Of a stretch of DNA of 64,000 nucleotides, positions 43,610 through 52,957 are shown piece after piece. Each line of letters opens with the position of its first letter. The stretch's first letter is position 1. The DNA is from Winogradskyella eximia (GTDB lineage Bacteria > Bacteroidota > Bacteroidia > Flavobacteriales > Flavobacteriaceae), in the NCBI RefSeq assembly GCF_003386165.1, contig NZ_QRDV01000001.1, forward strand, positions 434,001 to 498,000, in the 5' to 3' direction. The notes beneath the pieces were generated by a model. The model saw only the letters and a list, made by a program, of their open reading frames with translations. It made no database searches and was not told the origin of the DNA. The position numbers were made by a program, and so were the translations under genes.

Positions 43610-43676
43610 TTAATCGATTAAAATAACATTAGACTTCAATTAGTTATAATTTGCCATTAAATTAAGAAAATTAATA

Positions 43677-44561
43677 ATGATAGTTAACCCTCAACTATTT
43701 AACTATAGATTAATTATAAGTTCTTTATTAGTCGTTTTAACTGTTTTAGGAATATATAGCTTTAATAAATATAAATCCATTGAATCTTATGAAGGATTCT
43801 TAAAACAAGAAAAAGTGTTGATAGAAACTGAACTATCAGAGATGCTTTTAAGTTATGACGATCTAAGCCAAGATTATAGTCTTATGGCTTCACAATTGCA
43901 AGAAGCTAAACTAGAAACTAAGATGGCCTTAGATTCTTTAAGACTATTAAATAGTGATTTGTCTATAGTTACTAGGTTTAAAGAACAGCTTATAGTTTTA
44001 AAATCTAAGAGCAAGGTACTGCTAAGTACAATTGACTCTTTAAATTCTGTGAATAAAAAACTGCAGAAGGAAAAGCGCTACGCATTAAGTACAATAAAAA
44101 AGAATACGAATACAATTAATAATTTAGAAGAAGCAAACGATTCTTTAAACAAATCGATTAGTAATGCAGCAGTTTTAAAAGCTAGTAATATTAAAGCACA
44201 ATCTTATAAGTTAAAGTCGGGCAAAAAACGTCTTACAGATAAAGCTAAACGTGCTAATGCTATGGATGTGTGTATTACACTTAACGAAAATCCATTAGCC
44301 TTAAAAGGAAAAAAGGACATTTACATACAGATAGTGGGTCCAGATGGTAATGTATTAGCAGATAAAGGAGAGGTTAAGTTTGGAGATTCTTCTTTAATTT
44401 ATAGTAGTAAACAAATCGTTGATTATAACAATGAAAACTTAGAGGTTTGTACAGCTATTGTTGCAGATGAGGACGATAAACCTTTTCTAAAAGGATATTA
44501 TTTTATTACTATTTTCCATAGAAATATTAAACTTGGTGGTACTAGTATTCAATTAAATTAG
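43677..44561 (+). CDS. Membrane-anchored coiled-coil protein
   Basis: The 294-residue protein has one membrane helix (about 12-27; IISSLLVVLTVLGIYSF), a coiled coil of about 130 residues (30-170), a basic link (KLKSGKKRLTDKAKRA), and a C-terminal beta domain (DVCITLNENPLALKGKKDIYIQIVGPDGNVL). Similar proteins in Flavobacteriaceae are labelled chromosome partitioning-like, but this has no support. It is followed by a terminator and glyS. Confidence 0.75.
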   Translation: MIVNPQLFNYRLIISSLLVVLTVLGIYSFNKYKSIESYEGFLKQEKVLIETELSEMLLSYDDLSQDYSLMASQLQEAKLETKMALDSLRLLNSDLSIVTRFKEQLIVLKSKSKVLLSTIDSLNSVNKKLQKEKRYALSTIKKNTNTINNLEEANDSLNKSISNAAVLKASNIKAQSYKLKSGKKRLTDKAKRANAMDVCITLNENPLALKGKKDIYIQIVGPDGNVLADKGEVKFGDSSLIYSSKQIVDYNNENLEVCTAIVADEDDKPFLKGYYFITIFHRNIKLGGTSIQLN

Positions 44562-44590
44562 TTAAAGCATATAATTAAAGATATAATTTT

Positions 44591-44614
44591 TGAAAAACCG
44601 TTCTGTTAATCAGA
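44591..44614 (+). terminator. Terminator before glyS
   Basis: AAAACCGTTCTG and CAGAGCGGTTTT form a stem with one wobble pair around TTAAT. The T-rich stretch after it also contains the glyS -7 box. Confidence 0.75.
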
Positions 44615-44623
44615 GCGGTTTTC

Positions 44624-44631
44624 TATTTTTG
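44624..44631 (+). promoter_or_regulatory. glyS -7 element, possibly leaderless
   Basis: TATTTTTG matches TAnnTTTG and ends 7 nt before the glyS ATG. The expected start (3-7 nt downstream) falls on or next to the ATG. No clear TTTG is found at the normal distance. Confidence 0.4.
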
Positions 44632-44638
44632 CACTATT

Positions 44639-46177
44639 ATGGCAAACGAAGATCAATTTAAAAAAGTAATCTCTCACGCAAAGGAGTATGGTTACGTGTT
44701 TCAGAGTAGTGAAATCTATGATGGACTTAGCGCAGTGTACGATTATGCTCAAAATGGAGCAGAATTAAAGAAAAATATAAGAGACTATTGGTGGAAGGCC
44801 ATGGTACAAATGCATGATAATATTGTTGGTATTGATGCCGCAATATTTATGCATCCAACGACTTGGAAAGCGTCTGGTCACGTTGATGCTTTTAACGATC
44901 CTTTAATTGATAATAAGGACTCTAAAAAACGTTACAGAGCAGATGTATTGGTAGAAGACTATTGTGCTAAAATTGAAGCTAAAATAGACAAAGAAGTGGC
45001 TAAAGCTGCAAAACGTTTTGGAGACGCTTTTAATAAAGCAGAATTTGTTTCTACAAATGGACGTGTTGTTGGTTATCAAGAAAAAATTGATACCATTTTA
45101 AAACGTTTAGGTCAATCTTTAGAAAAAGAAGATTTAGCGGATGTAAAAGCGCTTATTGAAGAATTAGAGATTGCTGATCCTTTAACAGGAAGTCGTAATT
45201 GGACAGATGTTAAGCAATTTAACCTTATGTTTGGAACTAAACTGGGTGCTTCTGCAGAGTCTGCAATGGATTTGTATTTAAGACCAGAAACAGCTCAAGG
45301 TATATTTGTGAATTTCTTAAACGTTCAGAAAACAGGACGTATGAAGATTCCTTTTGGTATAGCACAAACTGGTAAAGCATTTAGAAATGAGATTGTGGCA
45401 AGACAATTTATCTTTAGAATGCGTGAGTTTGAACAAATGGAAATGCAATTTTTCATTAAGCCAGGCACACAAAAAGAATGGTTTGAACATTGGAAAGAAA
45501 CACGAATGAAATGGCATTTATCACTTGGAATGGGAGCGGATAATTACCGTTTTCATGATCACGAAAAATTAGCCCATTATGCTGATGCTGCTACAGATAT
45601 TGAATTCAAATTTCCGTTTGGGTTTAAGGAATTAGAAGGAATACATTCACGTACTGATTTCGATTTAAAGCAACATGAAGAATTCTCTGGTAAAAAATTA
45701 CAGTATTTTGACCATGAGGATAATGCAAGTTATACTCCTTATGTTTTAGAAACTTCTATTGGATTAGATAGAATGTTCTTAGCTGTGTTTTCAAATGCTT
45801 TAGTAGAAGAGGAACTAGAAAACAATACAACAAGAACTGTTTTAAAATTACCAGCAGTTTTAGCACCAACAAAAGCAGCGATTTTACCTTTAGTTAAAAA
45901 GGATGGTTTGCCAGATATAGCTAAGAAGATTGTAGAAGATTTAAAGTGGGATTTCAACGTAACTTATGATGAAAAAGATGCAGTAGGTAGACGTTACAGA
46001 AGGCAAGATGCTAACGGAACTCCATTTTGTATCACTGTAGATCACGATACTTTAGAGGATAATACAGTTACTATTCGTCATAGAGATACTATGGAACAAA
46101 CACGTGTAAAGATTGAAGATTTAAAAGATATTATAAAAGCTGAGGTTGATGTTAAACATTGGCTTCAGAAAATGTAA
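44639..46177 (+). CDS. glyS: Glycyl-tRNA synthetase (single-chain class II)
   Basis: The 512-residue enzyme charges tRNA-Gly. It is the eukaryote/Bacteroidota single-chain type: motif 2 region FRNEI and FIFRMREFEQMEMQFF, motif LRPETAQGIFVNF, and motif 3 SIGLDRMFLAVF. The anticodon-binding domain covers about 400-512 (VLAPTKAAILPLVK). It is cytosolic. A bidirectional terminator follows. Confidence 0.97.
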   Translation: MANEDQFKKVISHAKEYGYVFQSSEIYDGLSAVYDYAQNGAELKKNIRDYWWKAMVQMHDNIVGIDAAIFMHPTTWKASGHVDAFNDPLIDNKDSKKRYRADVLVEDYCAKIEAKIDKEVAKAAKRFGDAFNKAEFVSTNGRVVGYQEKIDTILKRLGQSLEKEDLADVKALIEELEIADPLTGSRNWTDVKQFNLMFGTKLGASAESAMDLYLRPETAQGIFVNFLNVQKTGRMKIPFGIAQTGKAFRNEIVARQFIFRMREFEQMEMQFFIKPGTQKEWFEHWKETRMKWHLSLGMGADNYRFHDHEKLAHYADAATDIEFKFPFGFKELEGIHSRTDFDLKQHEEFSGKKLQYFDHEDNASYTPYVLETSIGLDRMFLAVFSNALVEEELENNTTRTVLKLPAVLAPTKAAILPLVKKDGLPDIAKKIVEDLKWDFNVTYDEKDAVGRRYRRQDANGTPFCITVDHDTLEDNTVTIRHRDTMEQTRVKIEDLKDIIKAEVDVKHWLQKM

Positions 46178-46212
46178 GAATTGATTTCTGTGAAAGTAGA
46201 AATTTCAATAAT

Positions 46213-46247
46213 AAAAAACACCCAAACTGTGAAAGTTTGGGTGTTTT
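46213..46247. terminator. Bidirectional terminator
   Basis: AAAAAACACCCAAACT and AGTTTGGGTGTTTTT form a strong stem around GTGAA-type loop, between convergent glyS and the outer-membrane protein gene. Confidence 0.85.
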
Positions 46248-46268
46248 TGTATAATTAATTGCGAGTAC

Positions 46269-46844
46269 TTAAAATCTCCAACCAAGAGATGTACCTAATC
46301 TTGGTACAAATTCAGTGCCTATATCATTATTAGAAGTTGATATATTTCTACCAACACCACCATATAATTCAAATAAAAATCCTTTTTTACTTACAAATTT
46401 TCCGCCAACAGCCATTCCAAATGCGATATTATTTGAGGTTTCTCCAGAATCTCTGTAGTAATATTCATTTGAATCATAATTGTAATATTCATTACTATCT
46501 TCTTGTACATTATACATCCCAAAGGCTTCTAAGAAAAATCCCCAAGCATATTTACTAGAAAAATAACGTCTATAGTATGGCGTAAAAGCAAATTTTTCGT
46601 TGTAGACAGGGCCATCTTCAAAGTCTCTGTCTTCGTTATTTTGTAAATTAAAAAGTATAGAAGCTCCTACAGAAGATTCCGAATCTATTAAATATTCATA
46701 AGAGAAATCTACAGATTTAAAAACAATAAGGTTAAAAGCGTTTATTTTAATTTCACTGTGTTTTACCTTTTCATCTTGACTGGCTTCTTGGGCAAAAGAT
46801 GCAAAAGAAGTGAAGAGTAATAATGCTAAAAGAGCTTTTTTCAT
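46269..46844 (-). CDS. Outer-membrane beta-barrel protein
   Basis: The 191-residue protein has a signal peptide (LLALLLFTSFASFAQ) and repeated short strands ending in an aromatic residue (GTSLGWRF at the end), as in small 8-stranded barrels. A Tyr-rich loop (NEYYNYDSNEYYYRD) lies near residue 115. It stands alone; a link to the efflux genes is not shown. Confidence 0.8.
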   Translation of the reverse strand: MKKALLALLLFTSFASFAQEASQDEKVKHSEIKINAFNLIVFKSVDFSYEYLIDSESSVGASILFNLQNNEDRDFEDGPVYNEKFAFTPYYRRYFSSKYAWGFFLEAFGMYNVQEDSNEYYNYDSNEYYYRDSGETSNNIAFGMAVGGKFVSKKGFLFELYGGVGRNISTSNNDIGTEFVPRLGTSLGWRF

Positions 46845-46990
46845 TTGTTTAGTTTTTTAGATTGAGTTATTGTCTAATCAAAAGTTATACCAAGAAATAT
46901 TAATAATTTACAAGTAAAACTATTGTTCTTATTAGATGCCAAAAGTAAGAAAAGGTTGCGTGATATTTTATATTATTTATTGCTGTAACC

Positions 46991-48121
46991 TCATTCTTGT
47001 ATATTGACCAACATACCAATTCCTTTCACTAAAATTTGTTTGTCTTTTAGAATTTCTGCATTTAGAATTTCGAATGCATCTTCGGTTTCTTTTCCAATAT
47101 TAATTTTTACTTTATTAAGATGAAACTCATTGTTGATTTTTTCATTTAAAACTAAAACAAAAGCGTCATCTTCTTCTAAAACTAAGGCTGCTTTCGGTAA
47201 ACCCAAATGTTTAGAGCTTTCAGTAATTATCTCAGCCTCTACAAACATCCCAACAATAAAGTTTGCATCTTCATTATCTACATGACCATGCACGTTTACA
47301 CGTCTACTATTTTCATCAATTGTAGTGCCAACCAAATGCACTTCAGCAGTAAAAGTGTCTTCTGAAGCTTCAGGAATTTTAAATTTAATTTTTTGTCCTT
47401 TCTTAACTTTCATAATGTCCTTTTCAAAAACAGAAAGTTCTAAATGGATATGGTCTGTGTCCACAATTTCTAAAATGACATCACTTGGCGAAACATAGGT
47501 ACCGTTACTCACATTTACTTTAGTCACGTAGCCTTCAATTGGTGCATATAAATTAATACTAGATGAGATTTGCCCTTGCTCTACACGTTTTGGACTAATA
47601 TTCATCATCTGTAATTTTTTGCGCAACCCATTGTAATGTGCCAAATTACTTTTGTATGAGCTTTCTGCTTTTAGATAATTTTTCTCTGAAGTTATTTGCT
47701 CATCAAATAAGGTTTTTTGTCTGTTGAATTCAGATTTTAAATAATTTAATTGCTCTGCAACTTCGAGATAGTTTTGCTGAATTTCAATATATTCAGGATT
47801 TTGAAGCGTCACTAAAAGTTGTCCTTTTTTTACTTCATTACCTATTAGTAAAGGTGTTTTTGTAATATAACCACCTATAAATGTTGAAATACTCGATTTG
47901 TTTTGAGGTGGCACATCAATCATTCCGTTGACGTTAATACTCTCATTAAAATCGAATTCACTTAGGTTACCAAACACCATTTTTTCGCTATCAAATTGTG
48001 CTTTTGTGATGGTAATATGGTCGTGGTCTTCTTTGGTTGATACCACTTCAGTGTCGTTATTTTTTTCGTTTCCGCAGGCTAAAAAAACCATTGAGAACAG
48101 TATTATATATAAATTTTTCAT
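46991..48121 (-). CDS. RND efflux periplasmic adaptor (CusB/CzcB-like)
   Basis: The 376-residue membrane-fusion lipoprotein has a lipobox (MVFLACGNE), a lipoyl half-motif region, a helical hairpin (about 115-175, ending KLQMMNISPKRV) and beta-barrel parts with TDHIHLELSVFEKD. It joins the inner-membrane pump to the outer-membrane channel. It begins 3 bp after the pump gene. It has a His-rich acidic N-terminus (EDHDHITI), which may bind metal. Confidence 0.9.
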   Translation of the reverse strand: MKNLYIILFSMVFLACGNEKNNDTEVVSTKEDHDHITITKAQFDSEKMVFGNLSEFDFNESINVNGMIDVPPQNKSSISTFIGGYITKTPLLIGNEVKKGQLLVTLQNPEYIEIQQNYLEVAEQLNYLKSEFNRQKTLFDEQITSEKNYLKAESSYKSNLAHYNGLRKKLQMMNISPKRVEQGQISSSINLYAPIEGYVTKVNVSNGTYVSPSDVILEIVDTDHIHLELSVFEKDIMKVKKGQKIKFKIPEASEDTFTAEVHLVGTTIDENSRRVNVHGHVDNEDANFIVGMFVEAEIITESSKHLGLPKAALVLEEDDAFVLVLNEKINNEFHLNKVKINIGKETEDAFEILNAEILKDKQILVKGIGMLVNIQE

Positions 48122-48123
48122 CT

Positions 48124-51100
48124 TTAAAAAATGTTTAAAATAAGGTGATTAATGTTGATTACAGTCTGGTTGTAAGCGTTTAAATTCTCTAAATAATTGA
48201 GCTCAATATCTTTCGCTGTTTCTAAACTTTGGATGTATTGAAAAAAGTCAATTTCGCCTTCCTTAAAAGTGCGGTTGGCGGTTTTAATAATTTCATTTTT
48301 TAAACGTTCGCCTTGGGTATCGTAATAATTAACGGCTTCTTCGTACTTATTTAATGTGGTTAGAAGTGATTTATATTCTGAATTTAATTGCAGTTCATAA
48401 TCTTGTTTTTGTTCAGATATGATGTCTTTTGCAATTTTAGACGCTTTTATTTTTGAAGAATTTCCAAAGAATAACAGCGGAATCTTAATCCCGAATTGAT
48501 AGCCTTTTATATTTGTGTTGAGGTTATCATTTGTGCCTTGAAAATATTCGAAATTAAGGTCTGGTAATAAATTCTGCTTTTCAGATTGGTAAACAGCATT
48601 TTGATAATTTTTGGCATTTTCAAAATAGAGTAAACCGGAATTATCCTGAAGCGAAGGACTAAGTAGTTCTAGCTTTTCTAAATCTTGGTCAACAATCTCT
48701 AAAGTATCAACCTGAACAATGGCTTTTAACTGCTCTTTTGAAAATTCAACATCTTGCAAAGCTTGTTTATATAAGGTTTGAAGTTGTTTCTGTTTAGATT
48801 CGGCTGTAATAGTTTCTAAATAATTGGTTTCGCCAAGCTCAAATCGTCTTGCTGCTTTTCGTGAAAAATCTTGATACAAACTATCTAAAAAACGATAGGT
48901 TTCAGCTTTCTGTTTGGCATAGCTTAATTGATAATAATTAGAGTAAACCTTCTTTTTAACTTTTTGAAATTGAATATTATATTTAGATTCTTCCAAATTT
49001 ACCATCGCCTTATTTACTTTCTTTTCAGCAAAATAAACCGTAGGAAATTTGAAATCTTGAGCAATACCGAAAACTTTTAAGGGCTCATTATTAATGGCTA
49101 AATTGTTTTCATCATAATTATAATACAATGATGTCTTATCAAAACTAAAAGCACTTCCTACAAAAGCATCACTCTTTTCAATCTGCAAATTAGAAGCTTT
49201 TAAACTGGCATTGTTTGCAATGGCTAAGTCCAACGTTTGCTCTACAGTGAGTTGAGATTGTGCATTGATATTCATCATAAAAAAGAATCCAATAACCGTA
49301 ACTATAGCTGTTTTATTCATTTTAATCTCTTTTTTTTCTTCAAACCATGCGTACAATACAGGTAAGACTATTAGTGTTAAGATGGTTGCAGTGACCAAAC
49401 CACCTATAACAACAGTGGCTAAAGGTCGTTGTACTTCTGCACCTGCATTTGTTGAAATGGCCATAGGTAAGAAACCTAAAGCTGCAGCTGCTGCTGTTAA
49501 AACAACAGGTCTTAAACGCTCTGAGGTACCACGTTTAATGCGTTCTTCGATATCATCAATGCCTTGTGATTTGAGTTCTTTAAAATGCTCAATAAGTACA
49601 ATGCCATTTAAAACTGCAATTCCGAAAAGTGCAATAAAGCCAACACCTGCTGAAATACTAAAAGGTAAATCGCGCAACCATAGTAATAAGATACCACCAA
49701 CGGCTGAAAGCGGAATAGCAGAATACACCAACAAGGCTTCTTTAACAGAATTAAACGCGAAATAGAGTAGTAGAAATATTAAGGCTAATGCAATAGGTAC
49801 AGCAACTGTTAATCGGGCTTTGGCACTTTCTAGATTTTCAAATTGTCCACCATAAGTAATGGTGTAACCAACAGGTAATTTTAGTTTGCTGTCAATAATA
49901 ACTCTAACATCATCTACAACAGATTGCAAATCTCGGTTTCTTACATTAATACCAACCACGATTCTACGTTTGGTATCATCTCTAGATATTTTTGCTGGTC
50001 CTGTTGTATATGTAATCTCTGCTAATTCACTGAGCGGAATTTTAGTGCCACTTGGTGTATCTACATACAAGTTTTTTAGGCTTTCTATGTTTTTACGATT
50101 CTTTTCATCTAAACGAATTACTAAATCAAAACGTTTTTCACCTTCAAAAACACTTCCAACGGTTCCACCTGCAAATCCCATTGAAATCAATTGATTAATA
50201 TCTGAAATATTTAAACCATAACGCGCAATTTTACTGCGATTGAAGGTGACACTCATTTGCGGTAGCCCTTCCACTTTTTCGATAATAATATCTGAAGCGC
50301 CTTCTACATCTTGAATTAGACGTTTTATGTTATCTGCTTTATTGGCTAAAACGGATAAGTCGTCACCAAATATTTTAATAGCAATATCTGCTCTAACACC
50401 TGTAATTAATTCGTTAAATCGCATTTCAATAGGTTGGGTGAATTCTACTTCCATACCTGGAATTATAGTCAATGCGTCTTTAAATTTATCAGCCAATTCA
50501 TCTTTGCTTTTTGCAGAAACCCATTCTTTTTTAGGTTTCAATTTTATAATCACATCACTTTCTTCCATAGACATTGGGTCTGTTGGGACTTCTGCGGCAC
50601 CAATTCTACTCACTACTTGGTCAACTTCCGGGAAATTATCTAGTAAGACTTGCTCAATTTTAGTGGTGATTTCTATGGTTTTACCGAGTGAAGTTCCTGT
50701 TTTTAAAACCGGTTGAATTACAAAATCACCTTCGTCTAAAGTCGGTACAAATTCGCCACCCATTCTGCTGAATAAGTAGAAACTAGAAACTAATAAAAGC
50801 ATTGCTAAACCAATCACTAATTTTTTGTGATGTAATGCCCAGCTGATGGAAGGTTTATACCAAGAGTTTAAAACCTTCATCAATCTCACAGAAATGTTGT
50901 TGTCACTTTGTTTATTCGGTTTTAAAAATAGAGAAGCAACTACAGGAACATAGGTTAAACATAAAAGCATGGCGCCAATTAATGCAAAGCTAAAAGTTAA
51001 AGCCATTGGTCTAAACATTTTACCTTCCACACCACTTAAGGATAAGATTGGAATGAAAACGATTAAAATGATTAATTGTCCAAAAATGGCGGAATTCATC

Positions 51101-52443
51101 ATTTTTGAAGCACTTTTTAGTGTAATTGCATCAATTTCTTCTTGTTTTGCCTCTTTTGTGAGTGCTTTTAGATTGTCACTTTGTGTAATAATTCTGAACG
51201 CAATAAACTCGACAATAATTACGGCACCATCTATTATAATTCCAAAATCGATGGCACCAAGACTCATTAAATTAGCATCTACACCAAAAAGATTCATTAA
51301 TGAAATCGCGAATAATAAACTCAACGGAATCACAGAAGCGACTACTAATCCAGAACGTAAATTACCTAATAGTAAAACCACAACAAATATGACGATGAGC
51401 GACCCTAAAATTAAGTTTTCGGAAACCGTAAACGTTGTTTTACCTATGAGCTCGCTTCGTTCTAAAAAACCATTAATAAAAACACCTTCGGGTAAACTGC
51501 TTTGCACAGAAGCAACACGTTCTTTTACTGCATCAATAATGGCTTTAGAGCTGCCATCTTTTAACATCATAATCTGACCAAGAACTTTTTCACCTTGTCC
51601 ATTTCCTGTAATGGCACCAAAACGTGTTGCGCTACCAAAACCGACATTTGCAATGTCTTTGATATAAATGGGTACGCCTTCATTCTTCACCACAATATTA
51701 CCAACATCGTCCAGAGATTTTACTAAACCTTCACCTCTAATAAAGAAGGCTTGGTCTGTTTTTTCAATGTATCCACCACCTGCAACACTGTTGTTTTTTT
51801 CTAAGGCGTCATAGATTTCGGAAAGCGAAATATGCATGGCATTTAATTTGTTTGGATTGATGGCAACTTCATATTGCTTTAAAAATCCTCCCCAAGTATT
51901 CACTTCAACTACGCCAGGAATTCCAGAAAGTTGTCGTTTTACAATCCAATCTTGTATGGTTCTTAAATCGGTTGGTGAATATTTATCTTCATAACCGGGT
52001 TTTACATCTAATATGTATTGGTAAATTTCGCCCAATCCAGTAGTGATTGGTCCCATTTCTGGACTTCCAAATCCTTCAGGGATTTTTTCTGAAGCGGACT
52101 TTATTTTTTCGGCAATCAATTGTCTTGGAAGGTATGTGCCCATATTGTCTTCAAAAACAATGGTTACAACAGACAAACCAAATTTTGAAACGGAACGAAT
52201 TTCTTCAACTCCAGGTAAATTTGCCATTTCCAATTCCACGGGATATGTAATAAACTGCTCAACATCTTGAGTAGATAAATTACGAGACGTAGTAATGACT
52301 TGGACTTGGTTATTGGTAATATCTGGAACAGCTCCAATAGGGATTTGGGTTAAGGAAAAAATTCCAAAACCAATAATAAATGCTGTAAACAGGAATATAA
52401 TCAGCTTATTCTTTAAGCTGAACTTAATAATGTGCTCTAACAT
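48124..52443 (-). CDS. Heavy-metal RND pump (CzcA-like) fused to a TolC-type channel
   Basis: The 1439-residue protein joins two units. Residues 1 to about 1035 are an RND pump with twelve membrane helices; the helix-4 motif reads DFGIIIDGAVIIVE, the form seen in divalent-cation (Co/Zn/Cd/Ni) pumps and unlike the AIGAMVDAAI of Cu(I)/Ag(I) CusA. Met1042 starts a segment that looks like a signal peptide (MNKTAIVTVIGFFFM) and then a TolC-like outer-membrane factor of about 380 residues (LTVEQTLDLAIANN). Such fusions are common in Flavobacteriia. The adaptor gene follows 3 bp later and a His-rich protein gene precedes it. Confidence 0.93.
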   Translation of the reverse strand: MLEHIIKFSLKNKLIIFLFTAFIIGFGIFSLTQIPIGAVPDITNNQVQVITTSRNLSTQDVEQFITYPVELEMANLPGVEEIRSVSKFGLSVVTIVFEDNMGTYLPRQLIAEKIKSASEKIPEGFGSPEMGPITTGLGEIYQYILDVKPGYEDKYSPTDLRTIQDWIVKRQLSGIPGVVEVNTWGGFLKQYEVAINPNKLNAMHISLSEIYDALEKNNSVAGGGYIEKTDQAFFIRGEGLVKSLDDVGNIVVKNEGVPIYIKDIANVGFGSATRFGAITGNGQGEKVLGQIMMLKDGSSKAIIDAVKERVASVQSSLPEGVFINGFLERSELIGKTTFTVSENLILGSLIVIFVVVLLLGNLRSGLVVASVIPLSLLFAISLMNLFGVDANLMSLGAIDFGIIIDGAVIIVEFIAFRIITQSDNLKALTKEAKQEEIDAITLKSASKMMNSAIFGQLIILIVFIPILSLSGVEGKMFRPMALTFSFALIGAMLLCLTYVPVVASLFLKPNKQSDNNISVRLMKVLNSWYKPSISWALHHKKLVIGLAMLLLVSSFYLFSRMGGEFVPTLDEGDFVIQPVLKTGTSLGKTIEITTKIEQVLLDNFPEVDQVVSRIGAAEVPTDPMSMEESDVIIKLKPKKEWVSAKSKDELADKFKDALTIIPGMEVEFTQPIEMRFNELITGVRADIAIKIFGDDLSVLANKADNIKRLIQDVEGASDIIIEKVEGLPQMSVTFNRSKIARYGLNISDINQLISMGFAGGTVGSVFEGEKRFDLVIRLDEKNRKNIESLKNLYVDTPSGTKIPLSELAEITYTTGPAKISRDDTKRRIVVGINVRNRDLQSVVDDVRVIIDSKLKLPVGYTITYGGQFENLESAKARLTVAVPIALALIFLLLYFAFNSVKEALLVYSAIPLSAVGGILLLWLRDLPFSISAGVGFIALFGIAVLNGIVLIEHFKELKSQGIDDIEERIKRGTSERLRPVVLTAAAAALGFLPMAISTNAGAEVQRPLATVVIGGLVTATILTLIVLPVLYAWFEEKKEIKMNKTAIVTVIGFFFMMNINAQSQLTVEQTLDLAIANNASLKASNLQIEKSDAFVGSAFSFDKTSLYYNYDENNLAINNEPLKVFGIAQDFKFPTVYFAEKKVNKAMVNLEESKYNIQFQKVKKKVYSNYYQLSYAKQKAETYRFLDSLYQDFSRKAARRFELGETNYLETITAESKQKQLQTLYKQALQDVEFSKEQLKAIVQVDTLEIVDQDLEKLELLSPSLQDNSGLLYFENAKNYQNAVYQSEKQNLLPDLNFEYFQGTNDNLNTNIKGYQFGIKIPLLFFGNSSKIKASKIAKDIISEQKQDYELQLNSEYKSLLTTLNKYEEAVNYYDTQGERLKNEIIKTANRTFKEGEIDFFQYIQSLETAKDIELNYLENLNAYNQTVININHLILNIF

Positions 52444-52509
52444 AATTCAAAAAAATTAAGAAATAATGAATGCCTATATTTAAAGAAATAGGTTTAAATC
52501 TAAATTGAA

Positions 52510-52899
52510 TTATGCCTGTTTGGGTGGTTGGAAAACAGAAGATTTCTCGAAGTTAGTAAAGCTGTCTTCGTAATGAAAATTAAAAGGAATTTCTATAAAC
52601 TCTTGATATGTAAAGTTAAATACAATATTAGGGTTTATAAAAGGTGTGCTAAAATGAGAACATATGTGCTGCGCGTCTTTAAAAGGTAAACCTTTATGCT
52701 CTTCGTGCTCATTTTCATGGTTGTCTTTAGCATCACCATAATGTTCTGCTAAAAATTGATAAAAATTATCACCATACATTACTTTATGATATTCGGCATG
52801 ATCCAATAATGCGTTAAGCTTAGAAAGGTCTTCTAAGCCAATATTGAAACTTTGAATAAGAATCAAAAACGAATATGTAAAAGCGATTAGTTTGCTCAT
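52510..52899 (-). CDS. His-rich small secreted protein at the efflux locus
   Basis: The 129-residue protein has a signal-like N-terminus (KLIAFTYSFLILIQSF) and a central His/Glu-rich part (HAEYHKVMYG, DNHENEHEEHKG) that could chelate divalent metal in the periplasm. It lies 66 bp upstream of the pump gene on the same strand, as is common at flavobacterial metal efflux loci. It may be a metal sensor or buffer, but this is inferred. Confidence 0.7.
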   Translation of the reverse strand: MSKLIAFTYSFLILIQSFNIGLEDLSKLNALLDHAEYHKVMYGDNFYQFLAEHYGDAKDNHENEHEEHKGLPFKDAQHICSHFSTPFINPNIVFNFTYQEFIEIPFNFHYEDSFTNFEKSSVFQPPKQA

Positions 52900-52957
52900 A
52901 ACGAGAGCTAAGATACGGATTTTAGTATTTTAATAAGTGATAAATGTTACAAATGAC

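Noticed and set aside
50969..51577. A 202-codon plus-strand open frame inside the RND pump gene
   Set aside because: It lies fully antisense to a strongly conserved membrane region, its product is Ile/Ser/Lys-rich with no family, and long antisense frames are common opposite helical membrane segments.
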